Part shown: positions 43,452 to 52,494 of the stretch, piece after piece
Layout: every line of letters starts with the position of its first letter
Position numbering within the stretch: the stretch's first letter is position 1
Assembly: GCF_013093415.1 (NCBI RefSeq)
Contig: NZ_JABFBC010000004.1
Span: 1-64,000 of the forward strand
DNA: 64,000 nucleotides
Source of the DNA: Halovulum dunhuangense
Lineage (GTDB): Bacteria; Pseudomonadota; Alphaproteobacteria; Rhodobacterales; Rhodobacteraceae
Direction of reading: 5' to 3'
Position numbers and translations under genes: made by a program
Notes under the pieces: generated by a model
What the model saw: the letters and a program-made list of their open reading frames with translations, nothing else
Databases searched by the model: none
What the model was told of the DNA's origin: nothing

Positions 43452-44720
43452 ATGACCCGGACCGCAACCATCGCCGGCCCCGCATTCCCCACCCGCCGCA
43501 GCTTTCTTGCCGAGAACCCGTCGGTGCTGTGGTTTCTCCTGGCGCTTGCGCTGTTCACGGCGCTGGTGACGTTCCTTGCCGAGGCGACGGGCATCGGCGT
43601 CGTGTCCACCTCGTTCGTCAAGACGCTGGGCAAGACGCTGTGCCTGTGCCTGGTTGCCATCGCGATGGATGCCGTATGGGGGCATTGCGGGATCCTGTCG
43701 CTCGGGCACATGGCCTTTTTCGGGCTCGGGGGCTACGCGATCGGCATGTGGCTGATGTATGCCCGCACCGAGATCATCGTCGCCGAAAGCCTTGCGGCCG
43801 CGCCGATCCCGCCCACCGAACAGGAGATCGTCGACGCCATCGCGACGCAGATCTTCGGGGTGGTCGGCACCTCGGAATTTCCCTGGGCGTGGGCCTTCGC
43901 CGACAGCCTGTTCCTGCAGCTTCTGCTGGTGGTGCTGGTCCCCGGCCTTCTTGCGCTGGTGTTCGGCTGGCTGGCCTTCCGCAGCCGCGTCACCGGGGTC
44001 TATCTGTCCATCCTCACGCAGGCCATGACGCTTGCGCTGTCGCTCTATCTTTTCCAGAACGACAGCGGGCTACGGGGCAACAACGGGCTGTCGGGCCTGC
44101 AGAACATCCCCGGCTACGAGGATGTCCCGCAATCGGTGGTCTCGATCGCCTTCTTCTGGGTCGCGGCGCTGGCGCTGGGCCTGGGCTATGTCCTTCTGGC
44201 CTGGACGGTGTCGGGCAAGATGGGAAGCGTCATCCGGGGCATCCGCGACGACGAGGCGCGGGTGCGATTTCTCGGCTACCATGTCGAGAGCTACAAGCTT
44301 TTCGTGTTCACCCTGACCGCGGTGATCGCGGGCATCGCCGGGGCTCTCTACTATCCGCAAGCCGGCATCATCAACCCCGCAGAGATGGCGCCGATCGCCT
44401 CGATCTATCTTGCGGTCTGGGTCGCCATCGGCGGGCGCGGGCGGCTTTACGGGGCCGTGATCGGGGCGGCCCTGGTATCGTTGCTCTCGTCCTGGTTCAC
44501 CGGCGGCGGTGCGCCCGACATCGCGCTGGGCGGGTATGTGATCCGCTGGACCGACTGGTGGCTGGTGCTTCTGGGGGTGTCCTTCGTCGGGGTCACGTTG
44601 TTCTTCCCCAAGGGGATCGGCGGGCTTTTCGATCTGGTCGCGCAGCGCCGCGCGCCGGATCGGCAGGGCGATTACGGGCCCGAGGCGGGCGCCTGGCGCA
44701 AGGAGGAGGGCGAGCAATGA
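43452..44720 (+). CDS. urtC: Urea ABC transporter permease
   Basis: This 422-residue LivM-type inner-membrane protein has about ten helices. AMDAVWGHCGILSLGHMAFFGLGGYAIGMWLM is the UrtC/LivM hallmark, and IRGIRDDEARVRFLGYHVESYKLFVF is the coupling loop. A soluble loop of some 40 residues between the second and third helix groups (EQEIVDAIATQIFGVVG) is typical of UrtC. It begins four bases after the urtB stop, and its own stop overlaps the urtD start by four bases. Confidence 0.96.
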   Translation: MTRTATIAGPAFPTRRSFLAENPSVLWFLLALALFTALVTFLAEATGIGVVSTSFVKTLGKTLCLCLVAIAMDAVWGHCGILSLGHMAFFGLGGYAIGMWLMYARTEIIVAESLAAAPIPPTEQEIVDAIATQIFGVVGTSEFPWAWAFADSLFLQLLLVVLVPGLLALVFGWLAFRSRVTGVYLSILTQAMTLALSLYLFQNDSGLRGNNGLSGLQNIPGYEDVPQSVVSIAFFWVAALALGLGYVLLAWTVSGKMGSVIRGIRDDEARVRFLGYHVESYKLFVFTLTAVIAGIAGALYYPQAGIINPAEMAPIASIYLAVWVAIGGRGRLYGAVIGAALVSLLSSWFTGGGAPDIALGGYVIRWTDWWLVLLGVSFVGVTLFFPKGIGGLFDLVAQRRAPDRQGDYGPEAGAWRKEEGEQ

Positions 44721-45457
44721 GCGCGCTTCTGGAAGTTTCGGGCGTCTCGGTGTCCTTCGACGGGTTCAAGGCCATCAACAACCTGTCGCTCGAGATCGGC
44801 GAGCCGGAATTGCGGGCCATAATCGGGCCGAACGGTGCCGGGAAGACCACCTTCATGGACATCATCACCGGCAAGACCCGACCCGACGAGGGCCGCGTCA
44901 CCTGGGGCGAGAAGAGCGTGTCGCTGCTGTCGCTCAGCGAAAGCCGGATCGCGCGGGCCGGGATCGGGCGCAAGTTCCAGCGGCCCACCGTCTTCGAGGC
45001 GCAGAGCGTGCGCGAGAACCTGGCCATGGCGCTGAAGAATCCGCGCGGGCCGTTCGACGTGTTGTTCTACCGCAAGTCCGACCGCGCCGCGCGGCGCATA
45101 GAGGAAATCGCCGACGAGATCGGCCTTCTGGCGCAGCTGCCGCGCCGCGCGGGCGAGTTGAGCCACGGTCAGAAGCAATGGCTGGAGATCGGGATGCTGC
45201 TGGCACAGGATCCGCGGCTGCTGCTTGTCGACGAGCCGGCCGCCGGGATGACCCCGGCCGAACGCGAGCACACCACGGATCTTCTGAAGAGAGCGGCCGA
45301 AACCCGGGCCGTGATCGTGGTCGAGCACGACATGGAGTTCGTGCGCCGGCTGGAATGCAAGGTGACGGTGCTGCACGAGGGGTCGGTGCTGGCCGAGGGG
45401 TCGCTCGACCATGTGACGCGGAACAAGGACGTCATAGACGTCTATCTGGGGCGCTGA
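44717..45457 (+). CDS. urtD: Urea ABC transporter ATP-binding protein UrtD
   Basis: A 246-residue LivG-type ATPase with Walker A GPNGAGKTT, signature LSHGQKQWLEIGMLL, and Walker B LLLVDEPAAGMTPAE, then the switch histidine in VVEHDMEFV. LSHGQKQ in place of LSGGQ is the usual UrtD form. The ATG at 44717 overlaps the urtC stop. It works with UrtE on the cytoplasmic face of the UrtBC channel. Confidence 0.96.
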   Translation: MSALLEVSGVSVSFDGFKAINNLSLEIGEPELRAIIGPNGAGKTTFMDIITGKTRPDEGRVTWGEKSVSLLSLSESRIARAGIGRKFQRPTVFEAQSVRENLAMALKNPRGPFDVLFYRKSDRAARRIEEIADEIGLLAQLPRRAGELSHGQKQWLEIGMLLAQDPRLLLVDEPAAGMTPAEREHTTDLLKRAAETRAVIVVEHDMEFVRRLECKVTVLHEGSVLAEGSLDHVTRNKDVIDVYLGR

Positions 45458-45459
45458 GG

Positions 45460-46155
45460 ATGCTGGAAGTTCGCGATCTGACCTTGCGCTACGGGCAGAG
45501 CCAGATCCTGCACGGGGTCAGCCTGGTGACGCGCCGGGGCGAGGTGACGGCCGTGATGGGGACGAACGGCGTGGGCAAGACGAGCCTTCTGAAGGCAATC
45601 GCCGGGCGGCATCCCTTCGCGGGCGGCTCGATCGCGCTCGATGGCCGGGACCTGGGCCGTCCGAACGCCTTCACGGCCGCGAAGGCGGGCATCGCCTATG
45701 TGCCGCAAGGGCGCGAGATCTTTCCGTTGCTGACCGTGACCGAGAACCTGGAAACAGGCTTTGCCTGCCTGGGCCGGTCCGAGCGAAGCGTTCCTGGACG
45801 GATCTTCGAACTGTTCCCGGTGCTCAGGGAAATGAAGGACCGCCGCGGCGGGGACCTGTCGGGCGGCCAGCAGCAACAGCTTGCGATCGCCCGCGCCCTG
45901 GTGACACGGCCCCGGGTGCTGCTCCTCGACGAGCCGACCGAGGGCATCCAGCCCAACATCATCAAGCAGATCGGCAAGGTGATCGCCTTCCTGCGGGACG
46001 AGGGCCAGATGAGCATTCTGCTGGTAGAGCAATATTTCGACTTTGCGGTGGGCCATGCCGACAGCTTCGTCGTGATGACCCGGGGCGAGGTCAGCTACCG
46101 CTGCGAGAAGGCGACGCTCGACCGCGACCGCCTGCTTGCAAGCGTGTCGATCTGA
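45460..46155 (+). CDS. urtE: Urea ABC transporter ATP-binding protein UrtE
   Basis: The 231-residue LivF-type ATPase has Walker A GTNGVGKTS, YVPQGREIFPLLTV for the Q-loop, signature LSGGQQQQLAIARAL, Walker B LLLDEPTEGIQPNIIKQI, and the YFDFAVGHADSFVVMTRGEV tail typical of UrtE. It starts two bases after the urtD stop and ends the urt operon. A 470-base gap without a recognisable gene follows. Confidence 0.96.
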   Translation: MLEVRDLTLRYGQSQILHGVSLVTRRGEVTAVMGTNGVGKTSLLKAIAGRHPFAGGSIALDGRDLGRPNAFTAAKAGIAYVPQGREIFPLLTVTENLETGFACLGRSERSVPGRIFELFPVLREMKDRRGGDLSGGQQQQLAIARALVTRPRVLLLDEPTEGIQPNIIKQIGKVIAFLRDEGQMSILLVEQYFDFAVGHADSFVVMTRGEVSYRCEKATLDRDRLLASVSI

Positions 46156-46625
46156 CGGGAAGCCCGCAGGGCAGGACGACCCGCCCCCGCCTGCGTGTCC
46201 CCCGTGCCGACACCATCCGGCCCGCCAGGCAGCGCGTGATCCGGCGCCACGGAATGAAGGATCGGCACAAGCTGCCCCGCGCAGATGCGCGGCCGGGGCG
46301 GTGCCCGCCGCCGGGCGCGTGATGGGCGCCGAAGAAGGGTGGCGGCGTCCGGTTTCGCGCCTGCCGACAGTGCCGCAACGGCCTCAGGGCGATACACCGC
46401 AGTACAGTTCCGCACACATGAGCCACGAAAAGCGGCGGCATGCGGGCAATCATGGCGCAATCCCGGTTTGCCTGGGGGGCGACTGCGACTTTCACGCAAC
46501 GGTTGCAAAAGGCGGCGGGCTACAGCCAGAGAATGCTTGCCTCGAATACTTGTCGCCCTGACTGGATAGCGTTGGATATCCATGCAAGTTTTTATGTGCG
46601 GGCAAGTGTTTGCCGATGTCGCGTG
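46156..46625. other. Intergenic region between urtE and the histidine kinase gene
   Basis: About 470 bases hold no convincing gene. The frame of the kinase stays open upstream of 46626, but the residues it would add (for example the Cys/Arg-rich SVCRCR) look non-coding. An AT-richer stretch near 46570-46640 is a plausible promoter area. Confidence 0.5.
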
Positions 46626-48803
46626 ATGATTGATCGAGTTTCTTCTGCCCGAATGGCGCCGGCCCCGACACTTCTGGGCGCTGTCCTTGCCGGCCTTGTC
46701 CTTGCGCTGGCGATGGTCATTCTGGCGGCAAGACAGCCCTGGCTTGGCCTGGAACTGGGCGCCGATCCCGACAGCGGCGCGGTGCAGGTCCGCGCTGCCG
46801 ACCCTTCGGGTCCGGCGGCGTCCCTTCCGCCCGGCACCCGCATCCTGGCGCTGGCCGGCGCGGGTGAGCGGATCCTGCCCGGGGCCGTCGACCTGGTCGA
46901 GGAACCCGACACCGTCGACACCTATGCCGCCATGAACGACGTCTTCGCGCGGCAGCGCAGCATCGCGCGGATCCTGCAAGGCCAGGAGATCACCCTGGAG
47001 GTCGTGGCCGAACCCGGCCAGGCGCCGTCGCGCGTGGCGATCAGCCCGGCACCCTACCGGCCATTGTCGGATCTGCCGGCAATCTTCTGGCTGCAACTGG
47101 CGGTCGGGCTGACCGGCTTCTGGCTGGGGGCGTGGATCTGGTCGTTGCAGCGCGGGCAGTGGCCGGCCCGTTTCCTGGCGCTGGCCGGTACGGGGCTGAT
47201 GATCTCGGCGCTGACGGCTGCGGTCTACAGTGGGCGGGAACTGGCGCTTGGCGGCGCGACGTTCCGGCTGCTGTCGGGGGCCAACCATGCCGGCACGCTG
47301 CTGTTCGGCGTGGGCATGATCGGCCTGTTCCTGTGCTATCCGCACCGGCTGGTGGGGCGCCGCGCGCTGGCGCTGCCGGCGATCGTGCTGGGGGCCTGGC
47401 TTGCGGTGGACCAGTTGCAGCTTGTCGAGGGGCCGCCCCTTGGCATTCACCTGCCGATCGTGCTGTCGATGGCCACGATCCTGGTGCTGGTGGGCATCCA
47501 GTACCGTGTCACGCGCGGCGATCTGGTCGCGCGCACCTCGCTGACATGGCTCGGACTTTCGGTCGCCATCGGGTCGGGGGCCTTCGTCGCGCTGGTCATC
47601 ATGCCCAACCTGCTGGGACTGGCGCCGATCCTGTCACAGGGCGTGGGCTTCGTGTTCTTCCTGCTGATCTACATGGGCGTGGCGCTCGGGGTGGCGCGGT
47701 TCCGGCTGTTCCTGCTCGACGAATGGGCGTTCCGCACGCTGTTCTATGTCGGGGGCGTCCTGCTGCTGCTGGGGGTCGACGCGATCTTCGTCTATGTCGT
47801 GCTCGAGGATCGGGTCCCGGCCTTTGCGCTTTCGCTGGTGCTGGTCGGCTGTCTCTACCTGCCGATGCGCGATGCGATCGGCCGGCGCTTCCTGCACAGG
47901 TCCACCCTGACGCCCGCGCGGCTGTTTCGCGACGTCGTGGACATCGCCCTCACGCCCCCCGGCGCGGACCAGATTGCCGGCTGGCACCGGCTGCTGGCCA
48001 AGGCGTTCGATCCGCTGCGGATCACCCCCTGCGTGCCGCAGGACCGGGCCGCGCTTGCGGCCGAAGGGCTGGCGCTGGTCGTTCCCGGTGCCGGCCCCGT
48101 GCCGGCCCTGCGGCTGGAGCATGCCAGCGGCGGTCGGCGGCTGTTCTCGCCGCGCGATGTCGAATTCGCCGCCGAGATCTGCGCCATGCTGCGGGACGCG
48201 ATGGAAAGCCGCCGCGCCTATGAGAAGGGCGTCGCCGAGGAACGGGCGCGCATCGCGCGCGACATCCACGACAATATCGGCATCCAGCTCATGGGCGCGC
48301 TGCACAGCGTCGAGCCGGAAAGCAAGAACCGGATGATCTGCGACTCGCTTTCGGACCTGCGCGACATCATCAGCAACGCCACGGGGCGGGCGCTGAGCCT
48401 GGACGAGATGCTCGCGGACCTGCGGGTCCAGATCGCCGACCAGCTGGAGGCGTCGGGGCTGGCGCTCGACTGGCAGGTGGCGGCGGGCGGACAGGGGGCG
48501 CTGCCGCTTCAACTCACCCATGCGCTGCGCTCCGTCATCCGCGAGGCGGTCCACAACGCCATCCGTCACGCAGGGGCAAGCCGGGTCACGATCCGCCTGT
48601 CCGAGCGCCATGGCGCGATCGCGCTCGGCGTGACCGATGACGGCACGGGATGGACCGGGACGCCGCGCGCGGGCGGCAATGGCATGGCCAACATGCACCG
48701 CCGCGCCGAGGCGCTGGGCGGGCGTCTGCAGATCCGGTCCGGGCGCGATGGAACGACGATCCTGGTCGAACTTCCGCTTCTGTCGCGGGGGCAGGCGGCA
48801 TGA
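46626..48803 (+). CDS. Multi-pass membrane sensor histidine kinase (NarX/DegS type)
   Basis: The protein has about 725 residues from 46626; 46653 is an alternative start and neither has a good ribosome site. One N-terminal helix is followed by roughly 100 extracytoplasmic residues with a PDZ-like VRAADPSGPAASLPPGTRILAL segment. Next come about nine membrane helices, and then a HisKA_3 domain with the phospho-acceptor His548 in EERARIARDIHDNIGIQLMGAL. The HATPase domain carries NAIRHAGAS, DDGTGW and GNGMANMHRRAEALGG. It phosphorylates the response regulator encoded next, whose start overlaps its stop. The signal is unknown; proximity to urt or the Slam genes may be incidental. Confidence 0.88.
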   Translation: MIDRVSSARMAPAPTLLGAVLAGLVLALAMVILAARQPWLGLELGADPDSGAVQVRAADPSGPAASLPPGTRILALAGAGERILPGAVDLVEEPDTVDTYAAMNDVFARQRSIARILQGQEITLEVVAEPGQAPSRVAISPAPYRPLSDLPAIFWLQLAVGLTGFWLGAWIWSLQRGQWPARFLALAGTGLMISALTAAVYSGRELALGGATFRLLSGANHAGTLLFGVGMIGLFLCYPHRLVGRRALALPAIVLGAWLAVDQLQLVEGPPLGIHLPIVLSMATILVLVGIQYRVTRGDLVARTSLTWLGLSVAIGSGAFVALVIMPNLLGLAPILSQGVGFVFFLLIYMGVALGVARFRLFLLDEWAFRTLFYVGGVLLLLGVDAIFVYVVLEDRVPAFALSLVLVGCLYLPMRDAIGRRFLHRSTLTPARLFRDVVDIALTPPGADQIAGWHRLLAKAFDPLRITPCVPQDRAALAAEGLALVVPGAGPVPALRLEHASGGRRLFSPRDVEFAAEICAMLRDAMESRRAYEKGVAEERARIARDIHDNIGIQLMGALHSVEPESKNRMICDSLSDLRDIISNATGRALSLDEMLADLRVQIADQLEASGLALDWQVAAGGQGALPLQLTHALRSVIREAVHNAIRHAGASRVTIRLSERHGAIALGVTDDGTGWTGTPRAGGNGMANMHRRAEALGGRLQIRSGRDGTTILVELPLLSRGQAA

Positions 48804-49456
48804 GGCGGGTGATGATCGTCGAGGACATCCCGGCCACGCGCCGCTGGCTGGCGGGGATCGTGGCCGAGGCGTTCCCCGGCAGCCTGATCAACGAGTCCGC
48901 CACCTTGCGCGACGGGCGGGCGGCCGCGCGGACATATGCCCCCACGCTTGCGCTGATCGACCTGGGGCTTCCCGACGGGTCCGGTCTCGATGTCCTGCGC
49001 GACGTGCTGGCCCACAACCCGGATGCGACCTGCGTGGTCAGCACCGTGATGGGCGACGATGCCCATGTCGTCGCGGCGCTGGCCGCAGGGGCAGGGGGCT
49101 ACCTGCTCAAGGAACAGCCGCGCGAACTGCTGGTGCGGCAGCTGCGCCAGATCGCCGAGGGCATCCCCGCGCTATCCCCTTCGATAGCCCGCCGGCTGAT
49201 GGAGCATTTCCGTCTTACCGGGCCGGCCGCGCCCGCGGTGGCATTGACGGCGCGCGAGACGGATGTGCTCGCGCTGATCGGCCGGGGCATGCGCAACAGC
49301 GAGGTGGCGCGCCACCTGGGTCTGTCGGATCACACGGTTTCAAGCTATATCAAGGGGATATACCGCAAGCTTGGCATATCCTCGCGCGCCGAGGCGTCAT
49401 GGCACGCGACCCGGCTGGGACTGGGAACGCGCTGGAAGCCGCCGACCGAAGGCTGA
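48800..49456 (+). CDS. Response regulator, NarL/LuxR type
   Basis: The 218-residue protein has a receiver domain (about 1-120), with acidic residues in IVEDIP, phospho-acceptor Asp54 in ALIDLGLPDG, and Lys in GYLLKEQPRE. A LuxR-type helix-turn-helix follows at about 148-210 (LTARETDVLALIGRGMRNSEVARHLGLSDHTVSSYIKGIYRKLG). Its ATG overlaps the kinase stop by four bases, so the two form a cognate pair. It is convergent with the Slam-like gene, with nine bases between stops. Confidence 0.94.
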   Translation: MRRVMIVEDIPATRRWLAGIVAEAFPGSLINESATLRDGRAAARTYAPTLALIDLGLPDGSGLDVLRDVLAHNPDATCVVSTVMGDDAHVVAALAAGAGGYLLKEQPRELLVRQLRQIAEGIPALSPSIARRLMEHFRLTGPAAPAVALTARETDVLALIGRGMRNSEVARHLGLSDHTVSSYIKGIYRKLGISSRAEASWHATRLGLGTRWKPPTEG

Positions 49457-49465
49457 TCTGCCGCT

Positions 49466-50761
49466 TCAGAACGAGCGTGTGATGCCCAGCCCCAGCCGCG
49501 TGTTCTCGTATGAGAATATCGCGATCGTCGAGGATTGCTTCTCGTAGCCGATTTCCACGACCGGGGCGAAATCGCCGATCGCCCAGTTGCGGTTCACAAG
49601 CCGCAATGTGGCGGTCGTCCTGGTGTCGTCGCGCAGCCTGCCGAAGAAGAACGGCACCGCGTCGCGCCAGTCGGTCCCGCGCGACAGGTCGAGCGATCCG
49701 ACCAGCCCCCCTTCGAAGGCATAGTCGCCGCCCAGGAAGAATGTCACCCTGCGGCCGCTTTCGACCGGGCTGCGGGCGTCCGTCACCTCTGTCTCTGCGG
49801 CGGCGCGCAGTTGCAGGCGGGGCTGCGGCCGGTATCGCGCCTGTACCCGCAGGCTGGTGCTGGTCCCGTCGGCGGCGATGGCGGTGTCGTGGCGCAGGCG
49901 TTCGTGGCGGAAACGCAGCTCGACATGGGTGCGGTCGGTCAGGCCGGTGCCCGCGATGAGCGTGGCGTTCACACCCGAGGAATAGGGCTCGACGCCGCTT
50001 TCGCCGCGCGTGCGCCCGAGCCAGCGTTCCGACAGGCCGATGCCGAAGGACAGGCGGCCCTCGCGGTCGAAACTGCGGCTGAGCGCGACCTGCAACCCCA
50101 GGGTCACGTCGTCCGGCGCCGCGCCGCCGAACAGCTCGGCATCCACCGTCGCGCTGACTTCGAGCCGCAGATCGGGCCGAAGCGTGACCCCGCGGCCCAG
50201 CGTGGCGCCCAGCGCAAGCCCGGTCGCCTGCTTCGGCCGGTTCGCGGGATCGAGGACGAAGTCCAGATCCCCGATCCGCAGCCGGCTTTCGGCCGTTGCA
50301 TTCAGCGGGTTGGTTTCCGTGACGAGCGAGGCGCGCAGGCTGCCCCGCCAGCGATCCGCACGCTCTAGCGCGGCGATCCGGGCCAGGATCTCCTGGCGGG
50401 TATCCGCGGGCAGCGTGCCGGCCAGGGCCGCCCGGAAATGAAAGGCTGCGCGATCGTCGCGCCCGAGCAGCCCCAGGACCGAGGCCAGCTCGAGCCGGTA
50501 GTTCAGGTCGTCCGGGTCGAGTGAGACCAGCCGCTCGAGATAGGGAAGCGCCGCGCGCGGCTCTCCGGCGCGGCCATGGGCGACGGCCGCTTCCCAGAGC
50601 GCCTGTTCCGAGGCGGCGCCGGGGGGCAGCGCGGGGGTCTGCGCCGGACCCGGCGCTGCCGCCAGCAGAACCAGCAGCAACGCAAGGATCGGCGCCATCA
50701 GCAGGGATCCGTTCGTCACGATACGCAGGTGGGAGGGCCCCCTCCCTCCCGTTTCCCTCAC
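49466..50761 (-). CDS. Slam-like outer-membrane protein (surface lipoprotein assembly modifier)
   Basis: A 431-residue protein with a signal peptide ending near PGPAQ (about residue 40), a TPR-like helical segment at roughly 48-130 (ALPYLERLVSLDPDDLNYRLELASVLGLLGRDDRAAFHF), then a beta-rich region with alternating patterns ending in LGLGITRSF, where a terminal Phe is typical of outer-membrane barrels. TPR plus DUF560 barrel is the Slam architecture, which moves lipoproteins to the cell surface. The GTG at 50761 overlaps the stop of the upstream lipoprotein gene (GTGA), so the pair is coupled. An ATG at 50698 would shorten the signal peptide. Confidence 0.75.
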   Translation of the reverse strand: MRETGGRGPSHLRIVTNGSLLMAPILALLLVLLAAAPGPAQTPALPPGAASEQALWEAAVAHGRAGEPRAALPYLERLVSLDPDDLNYRLELASVLGLLGRDDRAAFHFRAALAGTLPADTRQEILARIAALERADRWRGSLRASLVTETNPLNATAESRLRIGDLDFVLDPANRPKQATGLALGATLGRGVTLRPDLRLEVSATVDAELFGGAAPDDVTLGLQVALSRSFDREGRLSFGIGLSERWLGRTRGESGVEPYSSGVNATLIAGTGLTDRTHVELRFRHERLRHDTAIAADGTSTSLRVQARYRPQPRLQLRAAAETEVTDARSPVESGRRVTFFLGGDYAFEGGLVGSLDLSRGTDWRDAVPFFFGRLRDDTRTTATLRLVNRNWAIGDFAPVVEIGYEKQSSTIAIFSYENTRLGLGITRSF

Positions 50762-51438
50762 TGCCGGCGCAGGTAGTATTCGCCCGCGATGGCGTAGTCG
50801 GCGATCGCGCCCGAGGTTCCCTCGTCCAGGCGAAGCCCGCCGGATGCCGCACCCGCAGAGCCAGAGGCGCCGCTGCCGAAGAACGGTCCGCCCAGCTGGA
50901 TGTCCGCATCCCCGCTGAGGGTTTCCCCGCCATCCTGGACGCTGACATTGCCGCGCATCAGCACGGTCATGGAGCCGGTGAAGGCGGTCTGGCCCAGCGC
51001 CGAGACTTCGGTGCGCGAGATCGAGCCGACATCGTTGTCGGTCACAAGCTCACCCTGCAACGCGACGGTTCCGTCGCTGTCGGTGAAGCGCAGGTTGTCG
51101 ATCTGCCCGCTGAACGGGTTGGTGGACTGCCCATCGGTCCAGGCAACATCCAGCGTGACGTCGCCATCGAGGATGCCGAGCTCTTCCACGCCATCGTTCA
51201 CCGATGCCTGTACCGCGCCCGCATAGGTCGCGTTGATGCTGGTCGGCATGTTGGAGGTGGGTGCGGTTCCCGTCACCTGGTCGAAGTTCTCCTGGAACGG
51301 GGTTTCGCTGCTGGAGCCACCGCCGCCGCCACCGCCGCCGCCGCCGTTGGTGCTGCTGTCGCAGGCGCCCAGCGCCACCGTACAGGCAAGCAGAAGTGCC
51401 GCGCGGGATGTCCGGCGGGTCGTCATGATCGAAAGCAT
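50758..51438 (-). CDS. Candidate surface lipoprotein (TbpB-like), Slam partner
   Basis: The 226-residue protein has a lipoprotein signal: TSRAALLLACTVALGAC ends in an LGAC lipobox with the acylated Cys at about residue 26. A SSTNG stretch and ten glycines then form a flexible tether, as in surface-exposed lipoproteins. The rest is beta-rich with many Gly/Thr/Ser and Asp (DNLRFTDSDGTVALQGEL, AFTGSMTVLMRGNV), and ends in a GEYYLRRQ strand like the small barrels of TbpB-type proteins. The ATG at 51438 has AGAGG six bases before it. The coupled Slam-like gene makes export to the surface likely. The ligand is unknown. Confidence 0.72.
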   Translation of the reverse strand: MLSIMTTRRTSRAALLLACTVALGACDSSTNGGGGGGGGGGSSSETPFQENFDQVTGTAPTSNMPTSINATYAGAVQASVNDGVEELGILDGDVTLDVAWTDGQSTNPFSGQIDNLRFTDSDGTVALQGELVTDNDVGSISRTEVSALGQTAFTGSMTVLMRGNVSVQDGGETLSGDADIQLGGPFFGSGASGSAGAASGGLRLDEGTSGAIADYAIAGEYYLRRQ

Positions 51439-51767
51439 TCCTGACCTCTTGCGATTGGAAATGGTCCGCTCACTAGAGGGCGCGCGCCGGGGACCGTCAT
51501 CCCCCCGAACAGGGGGGCAGGGGGTCCCTCGTGTCGATGCGCGACAGGGTCGGGCGAAGGGGACAGGTGCCACCGCGATGGGGGTCATCGCCCGCGACTG
51601 GCAGGGTATGGCCCTCGCGGCAGCGCCATGAGCGCGTCTATCCGGACGCACCCTCGATGCGCCGCGCGTGCCTTGGGTCGGATGGGGGGCGGTTTTCCGG
51701 CCCTGCCGCAAGACGATCGCGACCGCCGCTGGCGGCGATCACGACAAGTGCCTGCGCAAGGGCCGTC
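51439..51767. other. Gap between bfr and the surface-lipoprotein gene
   Basis: These 329 bases hold no convincing gene. A perfect CCCCCC-GAACA-GGGGGG hairpin sits near 51500-51520 in what would be the leader of the lipoprotein mRNA. A longer imperfect hairpin near 51715-51745 could end bfr transcription. Confidence 0.45.
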
Positions 51768-52253
51768 CTATTCGGCCTCGTCCATGCGGGAGGCGTTGAG
51801 CTGCGCGTAATTCTCGGCCCCCATGCGCTCGTGCAGGTCGAGCTGGGTTTCGAGAAAGTCGATATGGCCTTCCTCGTCGGCCAGAAGTTCGTCGAACAGG
51901 TCCTTGGTGACGTGATCGCCGACCGACTGGCAGTATTCCCGCGCTTCCTTGTAGAGCGCGCGGGCCTCATGTTCCGCGGCCAGGTCGCATTCCAGCGTTT
52001 CCCGGGGCGTCTGGCCAATCCGCAGCGAGTCGAGCTTCTGGAGGTTTGGATGCCCCTCCAGGAAGATGATCCGCGCCATGATCTTGTCGGCGTGGTTCAT
52101 CTCCTCGATGGATTCCGCGCGGCTTTTCCTGGCCATGTGGCCAAGGCCCCAGTCCTCCTGCAGCTTGTAGTGCAGCCAGTACTGGCTGATCGCCGTCAGT
52201 TCGCTGCGCAATGCGCGGTTGAGATAGTCGATGACCTTGCTATCGCCCTTCAT
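51768..52253 (-). CDS. bfr: Bacterioferritin
   Basis: A 161-residue ferritin-like protein that stores iron in a heme-containing 24-mer. Glu18, Glu51 and His54 of the ferroxidase centre are present, and Met52 in EEMNHAD is the heme ligand that separates bacterioferritin from plain ferritin. [22 protein letters not shown] and EEEGH-like [10 protein letters not shown] further match Bfr. It starts at 52253, inside the end of bfd (14-base overlap), so the two are cotranscribed. Confidence 0.97.
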   Translation of the reverse strand: MKGDSKVIDYLNRALRSELTAISQYWLHYKLQEDWGLGHMARKSRAESIEEMNHADKIMARIIFLEGHPNLQKLDSLRIGQTPRETLECDLAAEHEARALYKEAREYCQSVGDHVTKDLFDELLADEEGHIDFLETQLDLHERMGAENYAQLNASRMDEAE

Positions 52254-52494
52254 TTGCGTCCTCCGATGTTGCGGCGCGGCGCAGGCCACGCAGGTTGCGG
52301 GGTACTTCGAGATTATCGTTCCCCCGCATCGTGTCGAGGAAGAGTGGCAGGCAGCCGCCGCAATCGGCCGATCGGCCCAGCGCGCGGTAGATCTTGCCGG
52401 GCGTGATGATGGTCTCCGGATCGGCTTGCCGCATCCAGTCGATGGCGGCGTGGATGTCGCGGTCGGTTATGCCGGTGCAATGGCAGACGATCAT
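52240..52494 (-). CDS. bfd: Bacterioferritin-associated ferredoxin
   Basis: The 84-residue [2Fe-2S] protein has Cys4 and Cys6 in IVCHCTG and a CGGC pair at 45-48, which is the Bfd pattern with a spacing a few residues longer than in E. coli. It reduces and releases iron stored in bacterioferritin. AGGAG precedes the ATG at 52494. The C-terminal 25 residues are basic and extend beyond the usual Bfd length, overlapping the bfr start. Confidence 0.92.
   Translation of the reverse strand: MIVCHCTGITDRDIHAAIDWMRQADPETIITPGKIYRALGRSADCGGCLPLFLDTMRGNDNLEVPRNLRGLRRAATSEDANEGR

Noticed and set aside
46440-46625. An N-terminal extension of the histidine kinase from the upstream open frame
   Set aside because: The added residues look random and would place polar sequence before the first membrane helix; starts at 46626 or 46653 fit the protein better.
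51310-51347. A simple-sequence repeat on the plus strand (CCG/CCA run)
   Set aside because: It is the codon run for the poly-glycine tether of the minus-strand lipoprotein, so it is explained as coding sequence, although slippage there could vary tether length.
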